Source of the DNA: Bombyx mori
Lineage: Eukaryota > Arthropoda > Insecta > Lepidoptera > Bombycidae
DNA: 64,000 nt
NCBI RefSeq assembly: GCF_030269925.1
Contig: NC_085124.1
Span: 15,748,001 to 15,812,000 of the forward strand
Direction: 5' to 3'
The notes under the pieces are model-generated. The model was not told the origin of the DNA. It was given only the letters and a program-made list of their open reading frames with translations, and did not search any database. Below are positions 1-11,074 of this stretch, in pieces. The stretch's first letter is position 1, and each line of letters begins with the position of its first letter. A program made the translations under genes and the position numbers.

Positions 1-640
1 TTAAGCACTTTCCAAGTATTTCAATTTTTACAGAATTATATTAAGAATTAAGAATTAGAAACTAAAAATTTGTCAAAATAAAATGTGTATATTTTTCAAA
101 GACGCTCATCGGTCAGCCAGTATGGAGTAATGATTGAGAAATTCAGGTAAAAATATAAATAAAAAGAAATCTCAATAAAACGATGAAAACAAACTCACAT
201 GTAAATTAATAATCTAAGCTCTAATTCTCCAAAGCAGAAAACGTGGACGTGAACGGTCTCGTGGGTCTAGTCGCGTTCAATTAGGAGTGAATAATAATAT
301 GAATGTATTTGAAATTTGAACCGGCACCAAATATATTGTACATACAATACATACATGGACTACTCACTGTTGCCAGCAAATGTATATTTGTCGTAGCGAG
401 ATCAAATATCAGTTTTTAAACCCAATCACAGAGTTCACAGAATGTTTCTATTAAAATCGATGCCGCATTTTTGCGTATTGTAGGTATACTTTTTTTTTAT
501 GTTAAACAAAATATGAAATCCACCAGGACATAAACGATTGATAGGTTTTAGCTTTTAACTTCTACTCGTAGATGAGTAGGTACTACGAGTGCATGCCATT
601 CAACAAACATTGAGTTGGTTTGGTTGGTCACACATATTTT
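1..640. other. Unassigned AT-rich stretch
   Basis: No convincing coding region, RNA gene or repeat is seen here. The last coding exon(s) of the minus-strand secreted-protein gene (exons at 979-2984) should lie here or beyond the left edge, but no open segment with a good acceptor was recognised. Confidence 0.5.
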
Positions 641-883
641 ACTGGTGGTAGGACCTCTTGTGAGTCCGCGTGGGTAGGTACCACCACCCTGCTTATTTCT
701 CCCGCGAAGCAGTAATGCGTTTCGGTTTGAAGGGCGGGGCAGCTGTTGTAACTATATTGAGACCTTAGAACTTATATCTCAAGGTGAGTGGCGCATTTAC
801 GTCGTAGATGTCCATGGGCTCCAGTAACCACTTAACACCAGCCGGGCTGTGAGCTCGTCCAACCATCTAAGCAATAAAAAAAA
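641..883 (+). repeat. Bm1-type SINE, 5'-truncated
   Basis: The body begins at the ACTGGTGGTAGGACC motif and ends in AAGCAATAAAAAAAA. The tRNA-like head is missing. It closely matches the other body copies in this window. It lies just 3' of the last visible exon of the secreted-protein gene, in the opposite orientation to that gene. Confidence 0.9.
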
Positions 884-978
884 GAGTGTGGGTAACGTTT
901 GAACGAAGCATCAGTTATTTTTGAAATATTTTATAATTTCCCGATAACTTCGGGTAATGACAGGTTTACAGTAATGAC

Positions 979-1119
979 CTTCAGAAACAGACAGTTATGC
1001 ACCCCGAACTGCTTCTCGAGGATGTCCGCGATGGCGTAGTGCTGGCAGGGCTTGTCCACCCGGTAACTCCACAGCAAGCTCCTGCGCTCACCCTTCAGAC
1101 TGTACACCACCATCTTCAC
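979..1119 (-). CDS. Secreted DUF1091/ML-like protein, exon 3
   Basis: Third visible exon of a minus-strand gene, 47 codons, beginning VKMVVYSLKGE and ending HNCLFLK. The acceptor CCCGCAG lies at 1120-1122 and the exon starts in phase 0, matching exon 2. The pattern VKMVVYSLKG...SYRVDKPCQHY...FGVHNCLFLK resembles the middle of insect DUF1091 or ML-type (MD-2-like) secreted proteins, with two spaced cysteines likely to form disulphides. The end is uncertain: AAG|GT at 979/978 is not a strong donor, and an alternative GTAAAC lies a few codons further. The final exon was not found. Family assignment is tentative; that this is a real exon is fairly secure because phases and junctions agree across three exons. 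Confidence 0.65.
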
Positions 1120-1293
1120 CTGCGGGCATGAACCGAATGGAGCTCGTCCATGTAGCTTCGATCCAAACTATGTTTATTCAGTTGCGGACATATTTCCCAT
1201 TTTTGGGAACACATATTCATGTCACATTAGACATCAAGTGTAGACTCTATAACCAACCAGTAAGAGGTGTGGTGTAGTGTGCACTCTTGAGTA

Positions 1294-1331
1294 TGTTGTG
1301 TGTGTGCGTGTGTGTGTGTTTGTGTGTTGTG
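1294..1331. repeat. TG/GT microsatellite
   Basis: Interrupted (TG)n run in the intron between exons 2 and 3 of the secreted-protein gene. Small ORFs rich in VCVRV or THTRT on either strand here are products of this repeat. Confidence 0.9.
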
Positions 1332-1339
1332 CTGGAAAT

Positions 1340-1500
1340 TTGAATACACAAGTAGGTATCATTATCCTGCCTATTTCTGCCACGACGCGTGCCGGTTTGA
1401 AGGGTAGGGTCGCCAGTATACAATATAATGTATCACGGGGATTCAAGCATTCATGTCGTGATCTCTGTAGGGCCCAGGAACCACTTCACACTTCACATAG
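1340..1500 (+). repeat. Decayed Bm1-type SINE
   Basis: Diverged copy with recognisable blocks: TAGGTATCATTATCCTGCC, TTTCTGCCACGACG, GGTTTGAAGGGTAGGG and CCAGGAACCACTTCAC. It lies in the intron 1120-1630 of the secreted-protein gene and is much older than the copies at 641 and 2291. Confidence 0.65.
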
Positions 1501-1630
1501 CACGTAGTTCATAGGAATGTGGCTCGTGCAGGTCGCGTCCACGTAACCTATTGTTTTGAATACCGGAATGCCCACAAAGTCAGCCGCGGAATCGTGCCCA
1601 GCGACACTCTTGTCTGCGAGGGAGACCTAC

Positions 1631-1789
1631 TTCATCCATTTTTGCTGAATTGCTGAATGTGAAGTTAAGGATCCCCTTGTAGATGTTGGTGGCGTTGTCC
1701 ACGATCAGATGGGTGACGTACTCTGAAAGGTTCACGGCCTTGGGGCCGCGACACGCGCTGTAGTCATTCCATTTCACCGTGAACGGACC
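1631..1789 (-). CDS. Secreted DUF1091/ML-like protein, exon 2
   Basis: Exon of 53 codons, GPFTVKWNDYSACRG... to ...NSAKMDE, between an acceptor ending CCAACAG (1790-1792) and a GTAGGT donor (1630-1625). Both ends are phase 0, consistent with exon 1 (ends TAT|GTGAGT) and exon 3. It has one cysteine, an N-glycosylation-type NAT, and NFT in the segment GILNFTFSN. The joined protein reads signal peptide, short linker, then a beta-rich domain, which is the layout of small secreted DUF1091/ML-type proteins. The intron to exon 1 holds a full Bm1 SINE, and the intron to exon 3 holds a decayed one. Confidence 0.7.
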
Positions 1790-2290
1790 CTGTTGGAATC
1801 GATTAAAACTTACAGTGATTTTCATAGATCATCATCTGTCGGATGATATTTCTAGCATCTCTTACAAATTTCTAGCATAAAGTAGTCGGTGATCAAAAGT
1901 AGACGAGCTAAGGTGAAAATAATCTGCATTTTTATCAGAAAATGGGAATGTGCTCGCCTGGCACAGCCTCGCCTGGCACACACGACGCACACGACAGCTA
2001 GAGGTGGGCAGTATTCCCGTGTCGTGTCGTGTCGTCAGTTGAGTAGTCGCCGCGCACTCTGTCGTCGGTGTACAGGCCCGAGGGTCTACGGTGTACACGC
2101 GGTGTCTCCTGAGCGTTAGCACATCCTATTCTCTAAGCGGGGTCTGCGGGAAGTACTGAGCGGTGGGCAAGGACTTGGCTTGGCCCTGGCATTGCTGACG
2201 TCCGTGAGCGATGGTAACTACTTATCATCAAATGGGCCATATGTTCGTTTAGTTATTATTCCAGTACTATCGAGGTTCCTACTGTAGACG

Positions 2291-2730
2291 AAGAAGTCGT
2301 CGTGGCCTAAAGGATAAGACGTCCGGTGCATTCGTATCGAGTGATGCACCGGTGTTCGAATCCCGCAGGCGGGTACCAATTTTTCTAATGAAATACGTAC
2401 TTAACAAATGTTCACGATTGACTTCCACGGTGAAGGAATAACATCGTGCAATAAAAACCAAACCCGCAAAATTATAATTTGGGTAATTACTGGTGGTAGT
2501 ACCTCTTGTGAGTCCGCACGGGTAGGTACCACCGCCCCGCCTATTTCTGCCGTGAAGCAGTAATGCGTTTCGGTTTGAAGGGTAGGGCAGCCGTTGTAAC
2601 TATACTGAGATCTTAGAACTTATATCTCAAGGTGGATGGCGCATTTACGTTGTAAATGTCTATGGGCTCCAGTAACCACTTAACATCAGGTGGGCTGTGA
2701 GCTCGTCCACCCATCTTAGCAAAAAAAAAA
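2291..2730 (+). repeat. Bm1-type SINE, near full length
   Basis: Starts with the tRNA-like head GTCGTCGTGGCCTAAAGG (A-box region) and carries the B-box-like GTGTTCGAATCCC. The body follows, with an A tail. The head would carry an internal RNA polymerase III promoter. It is inserted in intron 1 of the secreted-protein gene, antisense to it. Confidence 0.93.
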
Positions 2731-2900
2731 GATATCGGTACACTGTAGTGGCCAAAGTGCTTCCATAAACTACGGGTAACATTTAACACTGGGCTACCTT
2801 TTAGTCGAATTTTTTAATCTCCAATTAAATCTAATAGAAATGAATCTAGAGTGAAATAGAATAGATGTGGAGCTATGACCGATCTAAAATAAGAACTCAC

Positions 2901-2984
2901 ATAATTCTCCGCGGTTTTGACCAGCTGGCCCGGGCAAAGTGGGAACAGCGACACAAACAAGAAACAAACACTGGCAGCCCACAT
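2901..2984 (-). CDS. Secreted DUF1091/ML-like protein, exon 1 (signal peptide)
   Basis: 28 codons from ATG at 2984: MWAASVCFLFVSLFPLCPG followed by QLVKTAENY. This is a textbook signal peptide with a hydrophobic core and a likely cleavage after CPG or nearby. The exon ends at a perfect GTGAGT donor (2900-2895) in phase 0, matching exon 2. An in-frame upstream ATG (at 3041) exists, but the 2984 start gives the canonical signal peptide and is preferred. Exons 1-3 give at least 128 residues. The protein is inferred to be secreted; its ligand or role is unknown. Confidence 0.65.
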
Positions 2985-3333
2985 CGTACGACACACGTGA
3001 GTGATATACAATTTAATGAATTTCATCTCACTAATGGACATTTAATATCGTTCATACTGAACTCACTGAATTATTAATTTCCCATAATTTTGTGGAGTAA
3101 TGTTGCGTTTCATTTGGGTTCATAATAACTAAGTAAGTACACAACGTCAAGTGTTTGTTTGTACTGTCTACTTAGATTGTAGTTGAAAAGTCACGGTTAG
3201 TACGATAGATTAGTATGTATGTATATTGCGTGACACAACCTTCGTGCGTGTTGAGAACAATGTGAACGCCTACAGAGAAATGTTTCACAAATGCTCTGGG
3301 GACAGCAGCTTCCCCATCAAATAACAAATAATT

Positions 3334-3616
3334 ATGTCTAACGAACATGATTTTACTGGAAACAGCTCCCCGGATCAGCAGACGCTAAGAGTACCGCTGA
3401 TCGACTCTGGTGAACCCAACAAATTCTATGCCTTGAGACATGAGGTCGAGTTCTCAATTGTAGTGTATAACGGTCGTCTCGTCATTAAGCCGGAGCGCAT
3501 GAGTACTTCGCAGCCCAAATATCCGAAGCCGCGGTGTCCGTGTGGACTCGCAACACGCTCCACCATAGCTAATTATACTATTACATTCAAACATTTTATA
3601 ATTTTTTACTATTATT
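3334..3616 (+). other. Orphan open frame, possible exon
   Basis: An ATG-started frame runs through about 85 codons of reasonably coding-like sequence (MSNEHDFTGNSS..., ...NKFYALRHEVEFS...). It then drifts into AT-rich DNA and a Bm1 SINE that supplies the last residues and the stop. No family was recognised, and no strong GT donor was identified before the SINE. It may be a 5' coding exon truncated by lost context, or chance. Confidence 0.2.
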
Positions 3617-3849
3617 ATTTTTATTGCTTAGATGGGTGGATGAGCTCACAGCCCACCTGTTATTAAGTGGTCACTGGAGCCCATAGACATCTACAACGTA
3701 AATGCGCCACCCATCTTGAGATATAAGTTCTAAGAGTTACAACGACTGTCCCACCCTTCAAACCGAAACGCATTACTGCTACACGGCAGAAATAGGCAGG
3801 GCGGTGATACCTACCCGCGCGGACTCACAAGAGGTCCTACCACCAGTAA
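3617..3849 (-). repeat. Bm1-type SINE, 5'-truncated
   Basis: Minus-strand body copy: T-rich start with TTATTGCTTAGATGGG and end CCTACCACCAGTA. No head. Confidence 0.9.
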
Positions 3850-4376
3850 AATATTCATCTGTCTGATGTTGTACTTTCAATAAAAACACCCTCACAAAGG
3901 ACAAATCTCGGTACCGTCGCATCACTCGATAGAGTACACGTGGCGCCCTACTTATCAGGGTACTAGCACTGAACGTTAGATTAGATGAAACACTCACCAG
4001 TGCTCACTGCGGGGCTGTGAACGGTGTCTTGACGTTATCATGAGATTCATCGTTTAGCTTGTTTATTTGTCCGCTGGTCTAGTTCTTAGACGTAGATGAG
4101 ATGTAAGAGAATGACAGCCGTGATATTTGGAATTATGGTAAATATCTTCTACATTTACACAGGAGGTTAAAACTAATTAGTGTGAAGGTAATAGATCATC
4201 GTAATTACGCGCTCATAGTAATTAGTAAATTGATATGTACATATATTTACAGACAAGCGCCGCCCTCTCGAGTGTCGCTACCTGCTGTGAGTACTACTAC
4301 ACCAGTACCGTCGCGCACTCAACAGAGATAATTGTGTTGTGGAACATCGCAGACAACAGGCAAGCGATTAGGTCAA

Positions 4377-4826
4377 TTTTTTTTTATTGCTTAGATGATT
4401 GGACGAGCTCACAGCCCACCTTGTGTTAAGTGGTTACTGGAGCCCATAGACATCTACGACGTAAATGCGCCACCCACCTTGAGATATAAATTCTAAGGTC
4501 TCAAGTATAGTTACAACGGCTGCCCCACCCTTCAAACCGAAACGCATTACTGCTTCACGGTACAGATAGGCAGGGTAGTGATACCTACCCGCGCGGACTC
4601 ACAAGAGGTCCTACCACTAGTAATTACGCTAATTATAATTTTGCGGGTTTTTATTTTATTTTTATTACACGATGTTATTCCTTCACCGTGGAAGTCAATC
4701 GTGAACGTTTGTTAAGTACGTATTTCATTAGAAAAATTGATACCCGCCTGCGGGATTCGAACACCGGTGCATCGCTCAACACGAATAATGCACCGGGCGT
4801 CTTATCCTTTAGGCCACGACGACTTC
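4377..4826 (-). repeat. Bm1-type SINE, near full length
   Basis: Reverse-orientation copy. It begins with the T run that is the A tail, passes through the full body, and ends in the tRNA-like head (read on plus as CTTTAGGCCACGACGACTTC). A- and B-box-like segments are retained. Confidence 0.93.
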
Positions 4827-5479
4827 AAAATTTACACAGAGCACTTGCCTACTCTGTCCATCTTAACCAAATCGTATTAAGTGTTTTATAAATAAAAAAT
4901 ATATGAAACGCAGCAACGATCATCATCGAACAGCTAACGACTCACACTATCAACCGTAATTGCTGATGAAGAAAAATAAAGACACTATAAACACATAATG
5001 CTTCCCGAGATTACATTTTCAATAAAATTTAATTTAACATCGTTCGCTTTTATTAAACGAAGCGTTGAAATTAATTGAAATATAAATATTAAAATACCTT
5101 TCCAATATCCGGAACAAAATTACATTTTCAACAACTTTAGGAGGCGGCCAGTTTCAATGAAGCGGCTTAGGCAGCTTGGAGTTCCGGTGTATCGTGTTCT
5201 GGCCCGGAAAGCTATTGCTGGTCCAGCGTGGTACACCAGAGCACCGGCGGCAAGGTCTGGACAATCTGACCGACCGCGGACTTACATGGCTGTCGTAGAG
5301 TTGTTTTCATTATTGACTTCGTTGACCAGGCGGTTTTGGTGCTGTTGGGTGGTTGGTTTCAGCGTTGACCAATGTTCCTTGACCAACTTTCCCGTCCCGG
5401 GCGGGGTACAGACATTTGGGCGTTAAGTGCAAGTGATTCGTTCGTTCATTGAAGCGCAGGTATACTCGTATTGTAGGAG
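4827..5479. other. Unassigned stretch
   Basis: AT-rich DNA followed by a GC-richer part. An 89-codon plus-strand frame at 5157-5426 (MKRLRQLGVPVYR...) was not recognised, and no supporting splice or promoter signals are evident. It is not called as a gene. Confidence 0.4.
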
Positions 5480-5549
5480 ATCCCATCCCCCTGTCCTGGT
5501 GAAACTGGAAAGGCCTTCGGGCCACCAGTAATCTTTCAATCATAAAAAA
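5480..5549 (+). mobile_element. LINE family A 3' tail (Jockey type)
   Basis: Short 3'-end piece: CTGTCCTGGTGAAACTGG, GGGCCACCAGTAATC, then TTTCAATCATAAAAAAAA. This is the same tail sequence as the large family A element at 13535-16228, read in the opposite orientation. Confidence 0.8.
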
Positions 5550-6750
5550 AATCCGGCCCCCGACCAAAAATACGTATGTACAATTCATGATTGATTATAT
5601 GACTCAGAGATAGAACAGCAGTTTTCCTCTAACTTAGTCCTATCTGAGGAATTAGAGACGCTATGCTGTAAAACTTATATAAAAGCAACTAAACTGGAAC
5701 TGTAGGTAAATAAATAATGTAGGGGCAGGCTCGATTCACAAAGCAATTACTTTAACAACTTACACCTTATACTACTCACTTTGCCGGCAACAGTTTCTGT
5801 TGCCTTGTCTCTAGTTGTAAACAAGAATGAAAATAATACAAACACCGCTTTGAATAGAAACAAATTATTCAAAATCATTTCTTACAATAAGTTCGATGTC
5901 ATGTGATATGTTTATTGAATGGTCATATAATATCGGCCACCTGAGAAGAGCGGACGGACCGGGCTCGTCTGTTTGGAGCAAAGTTCCGTAACGCAGTGTG
6001 TGGTATTAATCAGGTAATGAGAAATAGTTATGCACGACAGCATGACAGTATCTTTCTCAATCTTCTTGTTACTCTTATATTCGAGCGAGGACCGAAATCT
6101 GGACAATTACGTGCAACGAAGCTAGTATAGCCCGTCGAGACTACCGTAGCACAATAAATTAATTATGTTTATTAGTTTTAGATTAATCGATCTCAAGTAT
6201 TCCTTAAATATAAATTTACACTTCTATACTGTGGATACTTGATATTGCCTTTGATAATTATACTAGAAACATCATTCCTGGCGGGTGTCCAAATAAGAAA
6301 TATTTTAAAGCAGAAAACTAATTTTCTACTAAAGTACATTGATATAAATAATTACACAATCACGAAAAAAATAACATACGAATTTGGGTGAAACCTCGCA
6401 CAAAAAGTAGTTCATAGCCTGCATCGACATCCAGGATACTTTTTAATGTTATAAAGGACGTGATGCGGGTAACGTCTGATACATACGCTATAATCATTCG
6501 TGTATTCGAAGGCATATACAAATTTACCTATCAACGGATCTACAAATCGACTGATAGGCTGCGGACCCTGGCGCGGCACCAGAAAATCTGCATCCCGGAG
6601 AAATGCAACGTGCTTTATTCATGCTGAATTACAAATACTTAACGCGAGTGAATCTGGCGGACACTTCTAGTACCAAGCATTTATTTTTTTTAAAATAAAG
6701 AACAAAGTTTGTATTACAAAGAAGAATTATAAAAATGAGTATTATATTAG
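5550..6750. other. Unassigned AT-rich stretch
   Basis: No gene, RNA or repeat could be supported; only short chance frames are present. Confidence 0.5.
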
Positions 6751-7194
6751 AAGTCGTCGTGGCCTAAAGGATAAGTCATCCGGTGCATTTGTGTTGAACG
6801 ATGCAGCAATGTTCGAGTCCCAGGCGGGTACCAATTTTTCTAATGAAATACGTACTCTACAAATGTTCACGATTGACTTCCACGGTGAAGGAACAACATC
6901 GTGTAATAAAAATCAAACCCGCAAAACTTATAATTTGCGTAATCACTGGTGGTAGGACCTCTTGTGAGTCCGCGCGGGTAGGTACCACCGCCCTGCCTAT
7001 TTCTGTCGTGAAGCAGTAATGCGTTCCGGTCTGAAGGGTGGGGCAGCCGTTGTAACTATACTGAGATCTTAGAACTTATATCTCAAGGTGGGTGGCGCAT
7101 TTACTTTGTAGATATCTATGGGCTCCAGTAACCACTTAACACCAGGTGGGCACCCGGTGGCACTAGTCCACCAATCCAAGCAATAAAAAAAAAA
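6751..7194 (+). repeat. Bm1-type SINE, near full length
   Basis: tRNA-like head AAGTCGTCGTGGCCTAAAGG, a shortened B-box region (GTTCGAGTCCC), the full body and an A-rich tail. Small indels in the head suggest moderate age. Confidence 0.92.
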
Positions 7195-7590
7195 CTTCTT
7201 TTTTAGGTCTTAGTAATCATTAAAACTGGATTGTTCTTAAAACTCATAGGTATATTTGTACGTGAGTAGGGAGCGCAGTGGGAATGTGACACACGTTGTG
7301 GCCACATCTAGTACATGTTGTTGTGTACGTGTTTGTAAGCTAACGGAGACGTTCTCGTGCCTTTATTATTTACGCGAGACGGGGACGTGTTGACACGGAG
7401 AAAGGGACGGTTCCACTCATTACGATCACAGAACTAGGTTTGGTCAACCGACAAGGTGTCCAGTGATTACCGGCCTCTGTCGACAGCACTATGAGCACGC
7501 CATCACCCACGCTGTCGCTGAGACGTGAAGTCTAAGCTGGTGGTTTCACACCAGAAAACAGGACTGCTTTGCGGCAGAAATAGACAAAGT

Positions 7591-7786
7591 AACCCACTGA
7601 GTTTCTCGCCGGATTTTTTCAGTGGATCGCGTTTCCGATCCGGTGGTAGATTCTGCAAAACACTGCTCTTACAAGGGCTAGTGTTAGCATCGTCCTCAGG
7701 TTAGAGCCCCGTGAGATCACCTACTCGCTCGGTTTCGCTGGCATAGCCCTCTAAGGCTACCAGCTTAGGTAGGAAAAAATAAAAAA
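7591..7786 (+). mobile_element. LINE family B 3' tail
   Basis: Contains CCCACTGAGTTTCTCGCCGG, GATCCGGTGGTAGATTC and a run into TAGGTAGGAAAAAATAAAAAA. This is the 3' untranslated region and A tail of the Jockey-type family B element, whose long copy is at 48564-52499. Confidence 0.8.
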
Positions 7787-7982
7787 GACAAAGTAGCGGT
7801 GTGTGGTACTGTGTGAGCTTAAGAGTAATTTCATGAAATTTATAAGTTTTATTTAATGATGAACTTAGTTTAGCAAGCACAGCCCATGTCATTACCACTA
7901 CCTACAGCTGTAGTACACGCATACACACTTGTTTTGTACGTGAAGTCATCAGGGCGAGCGCACTAGTGGGATCTGTCGTACG
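7787..7982. other. Short unassigned gap
   Basis: Nothing recognised between the LINE tail and the exon-like segments. Confidence 0.4.
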
Positions 7983-8790
7983 TTAAGAGGAGCAAGATAA
8001 GTCTCGGCAGTGAAACAGCATCCTTAGCGTCGAAATATGAAAGGCTCCCGATGAAGTAGCAGATACAAGAGGGTTGTGTAACCGCCGGAGCCAGCGACTC
8101 ACCGGGATTGCACGCCAAGACACAATCTTCATATTAAAATCCAGTTTTAAAAGAGTACGTCCAAGATGTTTTCTCAAATTAGATGACTGAATATGATAAC
8201 TTAATGGTGTGCTTTGCGAAGTACATCAACGAATGAATTTAACGGGTACGGCATGTTTGATGTATCAATATTGAAACCTTTGATGTGCGAGGTCTTAGGT
8301 TCCACACTGGACATACTGTAATAAGTTTCCAGTTTGTTGTATAGATCGGTTCTAAAGATGGACCGAGAGCTCGTCTGCCATTCCGCCCACAGCTCACCAA
8401 CAAAGTGACAAGATGTAATTCATGATAGTCACAAAGCGGCGCGAGAGTGTCTTTAAAGAACCAAGTCATCCACCTTCACTAAGCAATCAAGTCGTCTGCC
8501 CATAATAAACATCAGGAAATTGTGTATCATGTAACGCACAGTCGAGGGTTTATCAGACAGGCTGGAATTAACGTTAAAAGTTCTCCTTTATCGTACCTCA
8601 CTGGAATCTCCGCTAGGATTACTTTGTCCCGTGGAAACCATAAACACATCTGAAACAAGTACCCTAAGATTCCGTGACGAGGATACCGATTGTGACGGGT
8701 AATGGATAGCACAGCGCGCGCAGTAGCAGAGTCGGTGGACACGCGGTGGGCGGTCACCCTGGCGAACTGCGAAGAACCTGAGAACGCGCT
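7983..8790 (-). other. Exon-like minus-strand open segments
   Basis: Three neighbouring minus-strand open frames (about 7983-8177, 8239-8469 and 8527-8787) lie in GC-balanced DNA with several plausible splice signals. These include GTTCTCAG near 8788, TTGTTTCAG near 8652 and CCCG|GTGAGT near 8089. Their products were not recognised and no consistent joined frame was established. They may be exons of an unidentified minus-strand gene, including missing exons of the dymeclin gene whose exon lies at 16582-16744, or remnants of an old element. Confidence 0.25.
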
Positions 8791-9059
8791 TTATTTAAAT
8801 TTTTAAGTGAAAATGATTTTCAATTTTTTTCCGGTTAACAATATGCTATATGCTATATGTATAATGTAATGTATGTATATGTATAAGTTAAATTGTTTGT
8901 GCCATTTGATTTAATTCATTTAACATTTTTTAAGAACATATGTATTTATATGTTTTGGGCACATAGTAAAAGTGATTATAATGAAAAACAATAACTTTTG
9001 AAAGTTGTTTCTTGCTTAGAAATAGTACACATTTTTTTGTTGGCTTTTTCCTAGAGTAT

Positions 9060-9407
9060 TGTTACGCCGGTAAGAGTAACGCCATCTATCGCCGAAAAGT
9101 CGAACGAATATTGAAGGATCTAGTAGCACCTAGAACGCTCTAAAAGTACAGCGCCATCTATTGTCAGATAGCGGAAACACAATACTCGAAATGTGTGGAA
9201 TATTCTCCATAATTCTAGGGATGTGGTATCGGCTATAAAAGCGTTGCAGAGATGGCACGCAGTCAGTCAGTAATCGGAACTACTCGAAGCGAAACAGCGA
9301 ACGGATCACCCGAAGCGAAGCGGAAGAAGTGAATTGAAAATTTTAAAGTGTGTGTGTGTTCTAAGTGCTAATACAGTATTAACCTGTAATTATACCAGCG
9401 CGTAACA
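9060..9407 (+). mobile_element. Candidate solo LTR (348 bp)
   Basis: The segment starts TGTTACGC and ends GCGTAACA, a perfect 8-bp terminal inverted repeat of the TG...CA type used by retrotransposon LTRs. Inside is a TATA box (GGCTATAAAAGCG near 9230) followed about 25-30 bp later by an initiator-like CAGTCAGTCAGT, as in an LTR promoter. No internal gag/pol region flanks it, so it reads as a solo LTR. The flanks do not show a clean 4-5-bp duplication, which lowers confidence. Confidence 0.55.
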
Positions 9408-9924
9408 TTATTATACCATTTTGGAATTTTGATAGTTATGTCAATTAAAAAAACTTGCCAAAGTACCATACATACTTTTTTACACCGCGATAAGGGTAAG
9501 GGGACTGAAAGTAAAAATGTTTCAAAATTTTAGGGATTTTTTTATTGATTTTTCATGTGAAAACTACCGACAATTTAGGAAGTTTTAAGGGCTATAGTGG
9601 ATAGCAGTGCTACATAAGTTACCAGGACTAAAAAAAAAGAAATATTTATACAAAATGTTGTTGTGGTCTTCGATCAATAATAGTACTGATCGAAGGTTGT
9701 GGTATTTAAAAATATCTTACCTCTTAAGATATCAGTTTTCGACAGATTTCAATGTTTTTCTGTAATAAAAAAAGAAAGAGATTTGTTTTTTCTTTTTTCT
9801 CGAGCGAGCCCACCCTTTACTACCCGCTTATTGTTGAATTTTGGGACAAGCTGTATAATATATAGTCTCTTTTACAAGTGTCATTTTTCGCCTCCAAATT
9901 ATTTAATCCCGTTTTTGCAGCTGT
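9408..9924. other. Unassigned AT-rich stretch
   Basis: A phenylalanine-rich 80-codon frame at 9699-9941 reflects T-rich DNA and runs into a LINE fragment. No gene is supported. Confidence 0.5.
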
Positions 9925-10010
9925 CGGAGATAGCCGTCTGAGCCCCGTGGTACGTCAGGAACATCGACCTCCACGACGACCTGGACCTAGAGTCCATCAG
10001 TGAGTATCTA
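9925..10010 (+). pseudogene. LINE ORF2 fragment (Jockey type)
   Basis: A short plus-strand piece encodes VRNIDLHDDLDLESIS, which aligns with VRNVDLHDDLGLESIR near the C-terminus of the family A RT ORF in this window. A stop lies just before it (IAV*APWYVRN). It is an isolated relic. Confidence 0.8.
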
Positions 10011-10830
10011 CTACTATCATTTGTGTTTATAAACAATAAACATATTCTGAACCAAACTGAACCAAAACAGTGTCCGCTAAATATTGAACATGGCAGAATA
10101 GCAGCTTCATCCCGCCAACAATAAGTAAATAAGCGCAGAATAAACTAAACTATAAATGTATTAATATGTTAATTACCGCCAATAGTGGCGTTTGCGCCCA
10201 CATATATTATGCATAAATATTTTTATTCATGCTTAAAAAAAAAACGTTGAAACTCGACTCAAATTGAAAGTCTACGCCATGTTTAATACTCCAATATTTC
10301 AATAATAAAATTCACTAATGTAATAGGTTTGAGCTATTCCCGGTCGACTGTTACTAAGCCAGTAATGTATTACCAACTGAACGACATCAAATTTTCAGGG
10401 GATGATATTACGTGGTTAAACTTGTCTACTGCAGTATCACTTTATGCCAATGAATATTTTTTAATCATATAGAATACTATAACAGTCTTGTATAAATATA
10501 AAATACCTATATTCAAATTAATGAAGTGGTTCGGGAAAACGCTATTAGTGGTGGAATCCAGTGCAGCTCGGCTCTATTAAAGTTTTAAATTAATTATTTA
10601 GGACTAAAGTTGATATTAAAAGGAGATATTCTCTTTTAACTAAACCATATTAGGTGTGAGTAATATGATGTGCAGAGCTGTCGCCATTAATAAAATAACA
10701 CAGAAATCGAAATGCGGATTTTTGTACTTATAATCTCAATGTTAACATTCATATTTCGGTACATATATTATGTACGTTGTAATGTAAAGTTCGCATGGTT
10801 TCATATACATATATTTAGATACATACAAGT
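10011..10830. other. Unassigned AT-rich stretch
   Basis: No gene or recognisable repeat. Confidence 0.5.
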
Positions 10831-11074
10831 ACTGGTGATAGGACCTCTTATGAGTCAGCACGAGTAGGTAGCACCACCCTGCATATTTCTGCCGTGAAGG
10901 AGTAATGTGTTTCGATCTGAAGGGTGGGGCAGCCGTTGTAACTATACTTGAGACCTTAGAACTTATATGTCAAGGTGGGTGGCGCATTTACGTTGTAATT
11001 GTCTATGGGCTCACGTAACCACTTAAAATCAGGTAGGCAGTGGGCTCGTCCACTCTTCTAAGCGATAAAAAAAA
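10831..11074 (+). repeat. Bm1-type SINE, 5'-truncated
   Basis: Body copy with a number of substitutions (for example ACTGGTGATAGGACC and TGAGTCAGCACGAG), ending AAGCGATAAAAAAAA. Older than most. Confidence 0.88.

Noticed and set aside
2291..2370. tRNA genes at Bm1 heads
   Set aside because: The heads carry A/B-box-like motifs but are attached to SINE bodies with A tails and lack a complete cloverleaf, so they are SINE promoters and not tRNA genes.
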